Positions 25,060-37,339 are shown, counted from the first letter of the stretch. The stretch: 64,000 bases of DNA from Nymphaea colorata (GCF_008831285.2 NC_045145.1:22008802-22072801); one strand, 5' to 3'. Notes: generated by a model from the sequence alone, not told the origin. Translations and numbers: made by a program.

Positions 25060-27590
25060 CGAAGTCAAGTCAAAAAGAGGGCGCCCCCGCGCCTTCTTTG
25101 GGGGTAGGGCCGACAATTCTTCGCACCGCAACGTCAAGCCGCCAATTACTTTCTGAATTACAAAGCTTTTGATTGTTTCTCTAGAAAAAAAAAAGTGATG
25201 GTCAATTGGAATTTATATAGCGCAAAATATGACATTTCAGAATTTAAAATACCACATGTACGTCGAAAAAAGGAACTAATTCCAACGAGACTGTGCCTAT
25301 CCCCATAGAAGATATTGGAGCCCATACATCTCCAACCTTTTCTGTTGATGGATCTTCTTTTGCCTTTGGCATTAGAAGTTGATGCTTGGTGCTGCTGTTG
25401 AACTTTATTTTGATGATGATTTCTCCAATCCCACTGGTAAACCAATCCACTAATCTCAAACTCCGCAGTTTTAATTTGTTCCACAGCTAGTCTTCTTCTT
25501 AAACTTTGTCCACATGCTTCTTATTTTCATCATGCTTAGTAACACCCATAATTTTTTTAGTAGCCGAAGAATATCTAATAGTGTCATTCTTTTCATAGCA
25601 AATGGTGGTACACTGCCCCGCACATAGGGCTGTTCCTTGAGTCGAACCAACTTGGGCTCAACTGGAACTTGTTAGGTAAAACTCTACTTGAACTCAACTC
25701 TTTAATAAACAAGTCGAGGTTGAGTAAAAAAATGAACTTGTTTAATTTAATGAGTTAAAAGTAAGCTAGGCAGGCTCAACTCGACTCATGGAGAATGAAC
25801 ATGTAAAAAATACTTTCATTTTTTATCACAAGGGAAAAGTTACCCTAACCAACCCACAGGTTCGGGGTGTAGGGGTTTAGGTTCCTCAGCATGTTACTTT
25901 ATAGTAAAAATAAGTTTTTATACATGGCTTCGCTAAGCTCCAACCGAATCTAGCTTGAGCTTAGCTAGGTTTGAGCTCTCTAAGCTCGAGCTGGAGCTTA
26001 CTAACTTGAGCTCGAGGCAACCTTAAGTTGTGGCTTATGCTGGCTTGCTCAACTCAAACTTGGCTCATGAACTGCCCTGCTAGTCGCACTACTCCCACTT
26101 CCTTCTACATGGAAAACGAACGAGGCACTTCACTGAGGATGGGAATGTCTCCTTTCTAAAGCTGCGATCGAGCTTGACAAAATTAATGAACATGAATGTC
26201 ATTGATAACAGTGCATCTACAATACTAAATCTAACAGCGTGATCCTACTTTTGTTAATAGATACCATAGTGACGGTTGCCTTTGTCAATGCATCATATTT
26301 GAATATTGTATATGCTTAGTGTATCCACTTTATTGGATCTTCATATATTTAGGTTCAAATTCTGGTTTAAGTATGAACGAAGAAAAGTTTGTATCGTGTC
26401 TGAATCCAAATGTACAATCTAAACTCGATCAAGGTATACCAAAAATTCGAATCAGATTCCAACTTTAATTTAAACCGAACATGAAAACATGTTAAGAACC
26501 GACTTGCCAAATGCAAATGTTATTACATCTATGAGATTTACTTAAAACTAAATCTCAAGATGAATCTGTAACCGTTCTGGATATTTGTTTAATTCTAAAT
26601 CCGAATCCAACTGAATGTCATTTCTTTAACTTGATTAATATCCAATTTCTTAATAAAATGTTAATTTTTTATATCTGATTTTGTTGAAATACTAGTTCTG
26701 TGAAAATTTCATTCAAATCTGACGTATTGACACCCCTAATTAAATAGGTCCCAAGAGCAACACAGCCGACCTTGACCTTTCACAAGGCTTGGACATACAA
26801 CACAATGCACAGACAATTTGTTTGATGGATTATCATGCAGTTAATATAGTTGCTGGAGTTTGGATGGATATACGGTGTACTATTTTATCAAGCTAACTAG
26901 GGTTGGTGATAGACTTTATTGCAGGCATACATTCCAGTAAAAACAACTATTTTCCTTCATATTTTGAGGAAAGGACATCTGCATCGGCCATTGTAGCCAT
27001 CACTCTAAACTTGCAAGGGTGAAAAAAAATTGCTGTAAGGTGAATATCATTGTTGCTATTACAAGTTGGTAGAGCCCAAAAGTTCACCTTGAAGGGCAGA
27101 ACTTTAAAAAGAAAAATACAATGGTAAAGAGGCACTGACATGCAAATAGTCAAATGGCTATGAGACACTAATATGCAAATAGAAGCAACTATTTTTGGGT
27201 TTTGTTAAGTATAATAAAGTTTGTTAAATGGCTTGCCTTGTATTCGGAAGGGTTATAGCTGTACTGGTAAATATCACACCTGCACACGCTCAATGTACGT
27301 AGATCCTGATCAAACAACTATCTGAGATAAACTGAAATAAAACTATTTAGTTAAGGATAACAATAATCAAATAATTGTTTGATTAGTAAATATGTTACTA
27401 ATAGATAGTTGTTTAAGCTATTTAAATGATTGATTATTAAGATATAATCGTACACATCTACCGATGTTTTGCGGTCATTTATTAAAATGAATGGTAAAAT
27501 GTTTTCCCATGCTTGTGTCACTTCTACCAATGTTTTTCGGTTGCCGGTAATAGGCGTATCGTTTGTAGTGATGCTTTTAGTTTATTAGTG
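25060..27590. other. Spacer of array unit 1 (MTP12 5' flank to MMP 5' flank)
   Basis: No gene. The left part is the MTP12 promoter side. The rest is a spacer that recurs in diverged and partly deleted forms around 31.3-33.6, 36.3-39.3 and 48.9-50.3 kb. It holds a MITE (25625-26079), a block resembling an hAT-like end near 26690-26745, and an MMP-proximal part shared by all units. Open frames here are short and unconserved. Confidence 0.7.
25625..26079. mobile_element. MITE, unit 1 copy
   Basis: The left end is TAGGGCTGTTCC and the right end is a degenerate inverted copy. The better copy at 36483-36940 shows ends TAGGGCTGTTC and GAACAGCCCTA. The interior is rich in GAGCTC/AACTCG words. I see no clear target duplication, probably because the element is old. 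It travels with the tandem unit. Confidence 0.6.
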
Positions 27591-27819
27591 TCATTAGTTA
27601 ACTTATGTGGTGCGTTGCGCAAACCAATGTGGTGTGTGCAATGACACATATATTGTCTGATTTAAGTAAGAAAAGATGCACCATGATTCTTTTAGAGAGA
27701 CATTTGATTCTATCAACTTTTGAAGCTGCTGAAATCAGCATGCATATACTTCTGCATGGAGTTACTTTAGATGTGGTTCTATGTAAGAGCCATGTGTTTC
27801 TTTGGTGTATTTTCCCCAT

Positions 27820-27946
27820 GATCAAGTTCCTCCAGTGCCCAAAATGGTTTCTACATTATCCTTTGTTACAATCCTCATGCTTGATCAAGTTCCTCCAGGT
27901 GCCCAAAATGGTTTCTACATTATCCTTTGTTACAATCCTCATGCTT
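27820..27946 (+). repeat. 63-bp tandem duplication in MMP pseudogene 1
   Basis: The block starting GATCAAGTTCCTCCAG at 27820 repeats at 27883 with one extra G. It covers the leader and the start of the signal peptide and breaks the frame there. Confidence 0.9.
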
Positions 27947-28324
27947 CTCGTCTAGACCAACTATATGGAGTGGGCTTCTGGTCACAATGGCGACTTCCAT
28001 TACTAGGCAGGGGCAGAATTCCTTAACCTTCTGGCTATGGCAAAGGACAAAGCCATAAAGTGCTCCCCTCCCTGAAAAGATATTTTCAACATTTCGGCTA
28101 TTTGGACACGGTTGCCGACAGAGGATTCTCTCTTGTTTTTTATGAAGATCTAGAAGCTGCCGTGAAGAAATACCAAGCGTTCTTCAGCCTGCCTCAATGC
28201 TACTGGTATAGTCGACACAGCAACAATGCACCAACTAATCCAGCTGAGATGTGGCGTACCAAACATAATCAAAGATCCAGTGCCGGCAAAATTCCACCAG
28301 ATTAATGTCACCGGCAACTCAAGT
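27844..28324 (+). pseudogene. MMP pseudogene 1, truncated (matrixin, M10A)
   Basis: It matches the 5' half of the intact MMP genes: signal peptide, propeptide (YFQHFGYLDTV) and the cysteine-switch region. It carries the 63-bp duplication, a TAG in the same place as in pseudogene 2, an extra stretch in SLPQCYW, and lacks the usual TATA box upstream (CTATGTAAG instead of CTATATAAG). It stops after the sequence for VTGNSS, where it is joined to a small MTP12 piece at 28325. The catalytic domain is absent. Confidence 0.9.
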
Positions 28325-28390
28325 GAAAGAACTTCAAACCTACCATGCCCAAAATTGAACTGCGAATTTCCTGGCAACTGCGAATTTCCA
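28325..28390 (-). pseudogene. MTP12 fragment 1 (66 bp)
   Basis: This piece matches the MTP12 gene around 23578-23640 (the TMD3 region, FGRGRFEVLS side). It is fused on the left to the truncated MMP pseudogene 1 and on the right to mid-spacer sequence matching about 26958. Two deletions removed the rest of this unit. Confidence 0.85.
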
Positions 28391-29270
28391 GTATCTTGAG
28401 GAAAGGACATTTGCACCAGCCACTACAGCTATCACTCTGAACTTGTAAGGGTGAAAAAAAAATTGCTGGTAAGGTAAATATCATTGTTGCTCTTACAAGG
28501 TGGTAGAGCCAAAGGTTCCCCTTGAAGGGTAGAACTTTAAAAATAAAAGCACAATGGTAAAGAGGCACCAGCATGAAAATAGTCAAATGGCTATGAGACA
28601 CTAATACGCAAATAATAGTAACTATTATTAAATTTTGTTAAGTATAATATAAAGTTTATTAAATGGCTTGCTTTGTATTCAGAAGGGTTATAGCTGTACT
28701 GGTAAATATCACACCTTCACACACTCAATGTATGTAGATCCTGATCAAACAACTATGTGGGATTAACTGAAATAAAAACTATTAACTAACATTTAGTTAA
28801 GGATAACAATGATAAAATAGTTGTTTGATTCGTAAATAGGTTATTGTTAGATAGTTGTTTAAGTTGTTTCAAACAATTGATTATTAGGATATAGTCATTA
28901 CACACAGTGTGGATACATTTACCAATGTTTTTCGGCCAACAAAAGTTTTTACCGAGCAAACCATCAGTAAAATGTTTTCCCATGCTTGTGTCACTTCTAC
29001 CAACGGTTTTCGGTTGCCGGTAATAGGCGTATTTTTTATTGATGCTCATCATTTACTAGTGTCATTAGTTAACTTATGTGTCGCGTCACGCAAACCAAAG
29101 TAGTGTGTGTCATTACACATGTATTGTCTGATTTATGTAAGAAAAGATGCACCATGATTCTTTTAGGGAGACATTGGATTCTATCAATTTTTGAAGTAGC
29201 TGAAATTAGCATGGATATATTTCTTTATGCAGTAACTTTAGATGCCATTGCTCACCTGGTTCTACATGCC
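28391..29270. other. Shortened spacer of array unit 2
   Basis: This matches the spacer from about 26958 to the MMP 5' flank of unit 1. It has no gene of its own. Confidence 0.8.
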
Positions 29271-29273
29271 CTC

Positions 29274-29280
29274 TATATAA
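29274..29280 (+). promoter_or_regulatory. TATA box of MMP pseudogene 2
   Basis: TATATAA in the context CCTCTATATAAGAGCCATG, conserved at the same place before four other MMP copies. Confidence 0.7.
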
Positions 29281-29328
29281 GAGCCATGTGTTTCTTTGGT
29301 GTATTTCCCCATGATCAAGTTCCTCCAC

Positions 29329-30276
29329 ATGCCCAAAATGGTTTCTACATTATCCTTTGTTGCAATCCTCATGCTTTTGGTCCAGACCAACTATATGGAG
29401 TGGGCTTCTGGTCACAATGGCAACTTCCATTACTAGGCAGGAGCAGAATTCCTGCAACTTTCTGGCTATGGCAAAGGACAAAGCCATAAAGTGCTCCCCT
29501 CCCTGAAAAGATATCTTCAACATTTCGGCTATTTGGACACGGTTGACGACACAGGATTCTCTCTTGTTTTTGATGAAGATCTAGAAGCTGCCGTGCAAAA
29601 ATACCAAGTGTTCTTCAGCCTCAATGCTACTGGTATACTCGACACAGCAACAGTGCACCAACTAATCAAGCCGAGATGTGGCGTACCAGACATAATCAAA
29701 GATCCAGCGCGGGCAAAATTCCACTAAATTAATGTCACCGGCAACTCAAGTTCATCATTATACAGTCTCAGAAACGAACGTTGGCCACCATCCAACAGGA
29801 GACTATTGTATAATATCTCGGTGAACGGGCACATGCCATTTCGTATAGCAAATCTGAGGCCTGTCATCCATGAGGCATTTGAAACATGGGCTTTGTTCTC
29901 GCCATTTGACTTCACAGAGACTTCGATCGAGAGAATCGCTCAGTTGCGCATCGGATTCTACAGATGGCAGCACTTAAATTGTCCAATTTCGTTTGATGGA
30001 CCAGACGGCGTGCTCGCACACGCATTTTATCCGCCATCTGGGAAGCTTCACTTCAACGCAGATCGTATATGGGCGATGGACCCTGAGAGGTTGATGAACA
30101 CGAGAGAATCATACGACCTTCAATCGGTCGCCGTTCATGAGATCGGCCATCTATTGGGGATGGGTCATAGTACAGTTCCAGAAGCAATCATGTATCCTAG
30201 CTTGGATCCTCAAACAAGGAAGGTGGAGCTGCATGGCGATGATATTGCAGGAATCAATGCTATGTATCCTAGCTGA
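29329..30276 (+). pseudogene. MMP pseudogene 2, two nonsense codons
   Basis: The reading frame is collinear with the intact MMP genes from ATG to stop, but it holds TAG at 29434-29436 (CAG in the intact copies) and TAA at 29725-29727. I see no frameshift. The cysteine switch (PRCGVPD), the zinc site HEIGHLLGMGHS and the Met-turn EAIMYP remain. The TATA box is kept. Decay seems recent. Confidence 0.92.
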
Positions 30277-30592
30277 TTGATTCTTGGAGTTAATTCTTAC
30301 AAGGCTATGAATCCTTAGGCATAGTGATTCTTAGGGTTTTGACTAGGTTATGCATCCTAATCTCACTTGCCACATTTTTGTGACAAATTGTCACCCAATA
30401 TTTTTGTTAATCAATTTCTATTTTTTGTTGGCTCCTTCTCTCTCGTTCTCTCTCCCCCACAATTTGAATTGTAACCTATCCTGAGCCCTGAACCCATGAT
30501 GGTAGAATTAAGGATGTGAATGGATTAGATTCAAATAAGATATAGCCTTAAACCATATCCGCTTTTTCGGATAAACAGATATTCACCATGTT

Positions 30593-31320
30593 GACATTGC
30601 AAATTTTCTAGTCATGGTTGTAAGATTTGTGAAGACTACAAGGATAATTTCTTGAACCACATGTGCTTTTAGTTAGAGACTGGTCATGTCTCTAAGTCAC
30701 TATGGTCATCATGCTTGTGAGAGCAGCTATGTTCATGTTCATGTTCATGGGAAAGAATGTGAACATCACCCAGCTCCACCATGAGCATGATGATGCTCTT
30801 CATGGAAAAAAAATCAAGCCAACCAAATTCACCACAAGGCCTCCAGTAGACACCGGCAACAAACTACCGGTAGAGATCTCCTGGGGATCAAGAATCCTCT
30901 CAAATGACTCCACAACAATAAGAGCTCCAACCAATACAAGGAAAACTGCATTGACATAACCAGAAAGAAATTCAAACCTACCACGCCCAAAATTGAACTG
31001 CGAATTTTCAGGCAACCGTGAAATATATGAAGCATAGAGCCCAATGGCTAGAGCAACACAATCGAACAATATATGACAAGCATTTGAGATAAGGCCTAGG
31101 CTATTACTCATGAATCCCACAATAAACTCCACAAACATATAAAGAGTATTAATCAAAAGAAACAAAGGAATCTTCCTTGATTTCCTTTCACTGAGAATGT
31201 GTCGAATGGGTCTCATGACCATAAAAAATAGAGACTCCTCAGAACCTGATCCCAATTCTGGAGATTTCGACCGTTCGGGACCCAATTGATTAATAGCGAC
31301 CCAGAGACGAAACCAAACAG
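30593..31320 (-). pseudogene. MTP12 fragment 2
   Basis: It matches MTP12 from about 23220 (histidine loop) back to about 23955 (before TMD1). It starts at the shared junction with the hAT-like sequence behind MMP pseudogene 2. It keeps the TMD1-TMD4 region including SNACHILFDC, but most of the histidine loop is degraded, and both the N-terminal part and the C-terminal third are missing. Its right end runs directly into spacer sequence (GTTCGGGG). Confidence 0.93.
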
Positions 31321-33640
31321 GTTCGGGGTTTATATTCCTAAACATCTTACTTTATAGTAAAAATAAGTTTTTGTACATGGCTTGGCTAAGCTCCAACCGA
31401 ATCTAGCTTGAGCTTAGCCAAGTTTGAGCTCTCTAAGCTCGAGCTGGAGCTTACTAACTTGAGGTTGAGGCGACCTTAAGTTGCTGGCTCTGCTCAACTC
31501 AAACTCGGCTCATGAAGAGGCCTACTACATGGAAATTGAACAAGGCACTTCAGTGAGGATGAGAATGTCTACTTTCTAAAGCTGCGATCGGGCTTGACAA
31601 AATTAATGAACATGAATGTCACTAATAGTAGTGCATCTACAATATTAAATCTAACAGCGTGATCCTAATTTGTTAATAGACATCATAATGACGGTTTCTG
31701 ATGTCAATGCAACATATTCGAATCATGTATATGCTTTATTGTCTCCACTTTATTTGATGTTTATATATTTAGGTTCAAATTTTGGTTTAAGTATGAACGA
31801 AGAAGAGTGTGTATCGTATCTGAATCCAAATTAACAATCTAAACTCGATCAAAGGATACCAAGCATTCGAATCAGATTCCAACACTAATTTAAACCGAAC
31901 CTGAGCAGACATGTTAAGAACCGACTTGCCGAATGCAATTGTTTTACATCTATGAGATTTACTTAAAACTAAATCTCAAGATGAATCTGTGTCCGATTTG
32001 GATATCGTTTTAATTCTAAAATCCGAATCCAATAGGATGTCATTTCTTCAATTTGAGTCATATCCAATTTCTTAATCAAATATATATGATTTTGTTGAAA
32101 TACTAGTTCCGTCGAATTTTTTATTCAAATCTGATACATCAAACACCTAATTAAATAGGGCACAACAATTACACCACTAATCATGACATCACACGGCTTG
32201 GAGTTACAGAACAATGCACAGCCAATTTGCTTGATGGATTATTATGGGTGAACAACGAGTCGAATAGCTCAAGATCGACTTGTTAAAGCTCAGCTCGTGA
32301 ATGAGTTTGAGCCGAGTCATTTGCTTAATGAGTCGAGCTCGAGTTCATGAGTCGACTCGTTCAAATCATCGAGTTGAGTTCGAGCTCAACACATAACTGC
32401 CGAGTCGAGCTTGAACCTTAATCAAGTTTGTTGAGCCTCAATCAAGTAGATATATTCAAACGATTTTACGAGTTTGTCGAGTCTTAATCGAGTTGAGCTT
32501 GAGCTCAACATGTAACGATGAATATCAATTCTATTCAAACAAGTTTGTCGAGCCTTAATCGAGTCGAGCTCGAGTTCAAGACATAACTGTTGAGTTGAGT
32601 TCAAGCTACTTCCGTCGAGCCATTTTCGAGCCCGAGGTTTCATTAGTCGAGCCGAGCTCGAGCTAACTGAACTTGGGCTCGACTCAGCTCATGTTCACCC
32701 CTATGGATTATTGTGCAGTTAATAGAGTTGGTGAGGTTTCGATGAACATACGGTGTACTATTTTATCAAGCTAGCAAGGGTTGGTGATAGACGTTATTGC
32801 AGGCATACATTCTAGTAAAAACAATAATTTTAGTTCATATTTTGAGGAAATGCAACTGCCACTGTAGCTATCACTCTAAACTTGTAAGGTGAAAAAAAAA
32901 AATTCTGGTAAGGCAAATATCATTGTTTCTATTACAAGTTGGTAGAGAAAAAAAGGTTTCTTGAAAGGCAGAACTTTAAAAAAAAAAACCGCACCTATTT
33001 TTGGGTTTTGTTAAGTATAATAAAGTTTATTAAATGGCTTGCTTTGTATTCTGAAGGGTTATAGCTGTACTGGTAAATATCACACCTTCACATACTCAAA
33101 TAATGTAGATCCTGATCAAACAACTATCTGGGATAAACTGAAATAAAACTATTAACTAACATTTAGTTAAGGATAACAATGATCAAATAGTTATTTGATT
33201 GGTAAATAGGTTATTGTTAGATAGTTGTTTAAGTTGTTCAAGCAATTGCTTATTAGGGTACAGTCATTATATTAGAGTGTGTGGACACATTTACCGATGT
33301 TTTTTTGGCCGACAAAAGTTTTTACCCAGCAAAACCATCGGTAAAATGTTTTCTGATGCTTGTGTCACTTCTACCAACGTCCCAACAATAGAAGTATTTT
33401 TTTGTAGTATGCTCATCATTTATTAGTGTCATTAGTTAACTTATGTGGTGCGTTGCGCAAACCAAAGTGGTGTGTGCCATGACACATATATTGTCTGATT
33501 TAAGTAAGAAAAGATGCACCATGATTCTTTTAGAGAGGCATTTGATTCTATCAATTTTTGAAGCTGCTGAAATTTGCATGCATATATTTCTGCATGGAGT
33601 AACTTTAGATGCCATTGCTCACCTGGTCCTACATGCCCTC
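31321..33640. other. Spacer of array unit 3
   Basis: It corresponds to the unit 1 spacer from about 25860 on, so the left part including half of the MITE is missing. It carries an extra MITE insertion (32244-32704). No gene is visible. Confidence 0.8.
32244..32704. mobile_element. hAT-type MITE with 8-bp target duplication
   Basis: The target duplication GGATTATT lies at 32236-32243 and 32705-32712. The ends are ATGGGTGAACA and TGTTCACCCCTAT, inverted copies of each other with one missing base. The interior is built of GAGTCGAGCTCGAG-type words. It interrupts the spacer only in this unit, so it came in after the units had separated. An 8-bp duplication fits hAT. Confidence 0.88.
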
Positions 33641-33647
33641 TATATAA
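33641..33647 (+). promoter_or_regulatory. TATA box of MMP pseudogene 3
   Basis: TATATAAG, in the same position as in the other MMP copies. Confidence 0.7.
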
Positions 33648-33695
33648 GAGCCATGTGTTTCTTGGCTGTATTTCCCCATGGTCAAGTTCCTCCTG

Positions 33696-34649
33696 ATGCC
33701 CAAAATGGTTTCGACATTATACTTTGTTGAAATCCTCATGCTTCTGGTCCAGACCAACTGTATGGAGTGGGCTTCTGGTCACAATGGCAACTTCCATCAC
33801 CAGGCAGGGGTAGAATTCCTAAAACTTTCTCGCTATGGAAAAGGACAAAGCCATGAACTGCTCCCCTCCCTGAAAAGATATCTTCAACATTTCGGCTATT
33901 TGGACACGGTTGCCGACACATAATTCTCTCGTGTTTTTGATGAAGATCTAGAAGTTGCCGTGCAAAAATACCAAGTGTTCTTCAGCCTCAATGCTACTGG
34001 TATACTCGACACAACAACTGTGCACCAACTAATCCAGCCGAGACGTGGCGTAGCAGACATAATCAAAGATCCTGCGCTGGCAAAATTTCACCGGATTAAT
34101 GTCACCGGCAACTCAAGTTCATCACTACACAGTCTCAGAAATGGACGTTGGCCACCATCAAGTAGGAGACTATTGTATAATATCATGGAGAACGAGCACA
34201 TTCCATTTCCTATAGCAGATCTGAGGCCTGTCTTCCGTGAGGCATTTGAAACATGGGCTTCGCCATCGCCATTCGACTTCACACAGACTTCGATCGAGAG
34301 AATCGCTCAGTTGCACATCGGATTCTACAAAGGGCAGGACTTAGATTGTCCAATTCCATTTGATGATCTTGGTGACTTTCTGGCACACGCATTTTATCCG
34401 CCATCTGGGACGCTTCACATCAACGCAGATAAAATATGGGCGATCGACCCTAAGATATTGAAGAACACGGAAGAATCGTACGACCTTCAATCGGTCGCCG
34501 TTCATGAGATCGGCCATCTACTGGGGTTGGATCATAGTAGAATTCCAGAAGCAATCATGTATCCTACCTTGGATTCTCAAGCAAGGAAGGTGGAGCTGCA
34601 TGGCGATGATATTGCAAGAATCAATTTTATGTATCCTCGGTCCAGCTGA
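33696..34649 (+). pseudogene. MMP pseudogene 3, one nonsense codon and lost cysteine switch
   Basis: The frame is collinear with the intact copies apart from TAA at 33921-33923, where the others have GGA. The cysteine switch, PRCGVPD in the others, reads PRRGVAD here, so the zinc-blocking cysteine of the zymogen is replaced by arginine. The zinc site HEIGHLLGLDHS and Met-turn EAIMYP are intact. The stop comes in the propeptide, so only a short secreted peptide is expected unless it is read through. Confidence 0.9.
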
Positions 34650-34920
34650 TTGATTCTTGGAGTTAATTGTTACAAGGCCATGAGTCCTTAGGCATAGTGA
34701 TTCTTAGGGTTTTGACTAGGTTATGTATCCTATTCTCACTTGCCACATTTTTGTCACCTTTGTGACAAATTGTCACCCTACATTTTTGTTAATCAATTTC
34801 TGTTTTCTGTTGGCTCTCTCTCTCTCACAATTTGAACTGTAATGTGAATGGATTAGATCCAAATCAGATATACCCTTAAACCATATCTGCTTTTTCGGAT
34901 AATCAGATATTCACCATGTT

Positions 34921-36066
34921 GACGTTGCAAATTTTCTCATCATGGTTGTGAGATTTGTGAAGACTACAAGGATCACTTCTGGAACCACATGTGCTTTCAT
35001 GGTCATCATGCTTGTGAGAGCAACGAGCAACCATGTTCATGGGGATGGGAATGATGCCCATGAGAATGTGAGCATGCCCTAGCTCCACCATGAGCATGAT
35101 GACGCTCTTCATGGAAAAAAATCAAGCCGACCAAATTGACCACAAGGCCTCCAATAGACACCGATAACAAACTACCGGTAGAGATCTCCTGGGGATCAAG
35201 AATCCTCTCAAATGACTCCACAACAATAAGAGCTCCAACCAATACAAGGAAAACTGCATTGACATAACCAGAAAGAACTTCAAATCTACGACGCCCAAAA
35301 TTGAACTGCGAATTTCCAAATCGAACAACATATGACAAGCATCTGAGATAAGGCCTAGACTAGTACTCATGAATCCTACAATAAATTCCACAAACATATA
35401 AAGAGTATTAATCAAAAGAAAGAGAGCAATCTTTCTTGATTTCCTTTCACTCAGAATGTAGCGAATGGGACTCATGACCATCGAAAATAGAGACTCCGAA
35501 GAACCTGATCCCAATTCTGGAGATTTCGACGGTTCGGGACCCAATTGATCAACTGCCAGAAGAAGAGAGGTGATACCAGAAACCCTTCGGAAGCGATCCC
35601 CATTGGCGACAGCCTTGGCGGCGAGGGAACCAGAGAAGTCCGCGAGGATGGTAGCGGCGGGTCCGGCGACGTGGAGCGACTGGAAGCGAAGGAGGAGGAC
35701 GAGAGAGAGGAGGGCCCCCTTGGCGGCGAGGGGGCGGAGGATGGGAGGGGAGAGGGAAGGACGATGCTGCGAAGAGAAAAGTAGAGAGAGGATGAGGGAG
35801 GAGGAAAGGGTGAGGAGGAAGGAGAAGGGGAGGAGAGACAGAGTTGGGGAGGAGTTGAGGAAGGGGTGGAGGGTGTAGAGGGAGAAGGTGGTGATGAAGA
35901 GAGGGGTGGTGGGGGCAGTGGTGGCGGCCGGTTGGCTGAAGCTGCGGCGACTGGAAGGCGTAGGCGTGGGGGTTGGGGTCAGGAGAGGTGGGTACGGCAA
36001 GTATGGCCGGGATTGACGGAGCGGGAGGGAGACTTTCAGAGATTTCTGGTGGCGGCGGTGGTTCAT
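34921..36066 (-). pseudogene. MTP12 fragment 3 with in-frame central deletion and intact start
   Basis: It matches MTP12 from the shared junction near 23220 to beyond the start codon, including about 230 bp of 5' flank. A large central deletion joins SLLLA to VDQLGPEPSK in frame. A second deletion after CHMLFD shifts the frame. The ORF 35122-36066 (314 codons, starting MNHRRHQKSLKV) therefore holds the N-terminus, TMD1 and part of TMD2 and then an out-of-frame tail. It has no TMD5 zinc motif and no C-terminal domain, so it cannot transport zinc, but it could still be transcribed. Confidence 0.92.
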
Positions 36067-36482
36067 GGTGGTGGCCGCGGATGTGACGCTGGTGTTCTCC
36101 CTCTCCCTCTATAGTGTATCTGCGACCGTGGTTGGGTGGTGGTGGTGGAAGGCGGGCTTCGGTCGCCGGGAAGCAAAAGCGACTCGAAGTCAGGTCGAAC
36201 AGAGGGAGCCTCCTTTCCTGCTTTAGGGGGAAGGCACGTCAAGCCGCGAATTTGTTTCTGAAATACAAATCTTTTGATTGTTTCTGTAGAAAAATAAAAT
36301 AGAGCCATGGTTGAATCCAGTCATCTCAAACTCCACGGTTTTAATTTCTTCCATAGCTAGTTTTCTTCTTAAACTTTGTCCACATGCTTGTTATTTTCAT
36401 CATGCTTAGTAACGCCCAGAATTTTTTAGTATCTAATAGCATCATTTTTTTCATAGGAAATGGTGCTGAATTGCCCTGCACA

Positions 36483-36940
36483 TAGGGCTGTTCCATGAGT
36501 TGAACCAACTCGGTCTGGGCTTGAACTCGTTAAGTAAAACTCTATTTGAACTCAACTCTTTAACAAACAAGTCGAGGTTGAGTCAAAAAATGAACTTGTT
36601 TAATTTAATGAGTTAAAAGTAAGCTAGGCAGGCTCAACTCGATTAAACTCAATTAGGAAGAACATGTAAAAAATACTTTCATTTTTTATCACAACTAATG
36701 GTCTTCTTTGAGGTAGCCAACCCACAGGTTCGGGGTTTAGGTTCCTGAACATCTTACTTTATAGTAAAAATAAGTTTTTATACATGGCTTCGCTAAGCTC
36801 CAACCGAATCTAGCTTGAGCTTAGCCAAGTTTGAGCTCTCGAAGCTCGAGCTGGAGCTTACTAACTTGAGTTTGAGGTGACCTTAAGTTGTGGCTTATGC
36901 TGGCTCTGCTCAACCCAAACTCGGCTCATGAACAGCCCTA
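36483..36940. mobile_element. MITE, unit 4 copy
   Basis: Ends TAGGGCTGTTCCATGAG and CTCATGAACAGCCCTA are inverted copies differing by one base. It is the cleanest copy of the element carried in the array spacer. Confidence 0.75.
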
Positions 36941-37339
36941 CTAGTCACACTACTCCCACTTCCTTCTACATGGAAAACGAAGAGGCACTTCAGTGAGGAT
37001 GGGAATGTCTCCTTTCTAAAGCTGCGATCGAGCTTGACAAAATTAATGAACATGAATGTCACTAATAACAGTGCATCTACAATACTAAATCTAACAGTGT
37101 GATCCTACTTTTGTTAATAGCTACCATAATGACGGTTATGGATGTCAATGCATCATATTTGAATCATTTATATGCTTAGTGTATCCACTTTATTGGATCT
37201 TTATATATTTAGGTTCAAATTCTGGTTTAAGTATGAAGGAAGAAAAGTTTGTATCGTGTCTGAACCCAAATTTACAATCTAAACTCGGTCAAAGCATACC
37301 AAAGATTCAAATCAGATTCCAAGTTTAATTTAAATCAGA

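Noticed and set aside
33921-33923. Treating the stop in MMP copy 3 as a sequencing error and calling it an intact gene
   Set aside because: The change from GGA to TAA needs two substitutions, and the copy also has the cysteine-switch loss, so decay is more likely.
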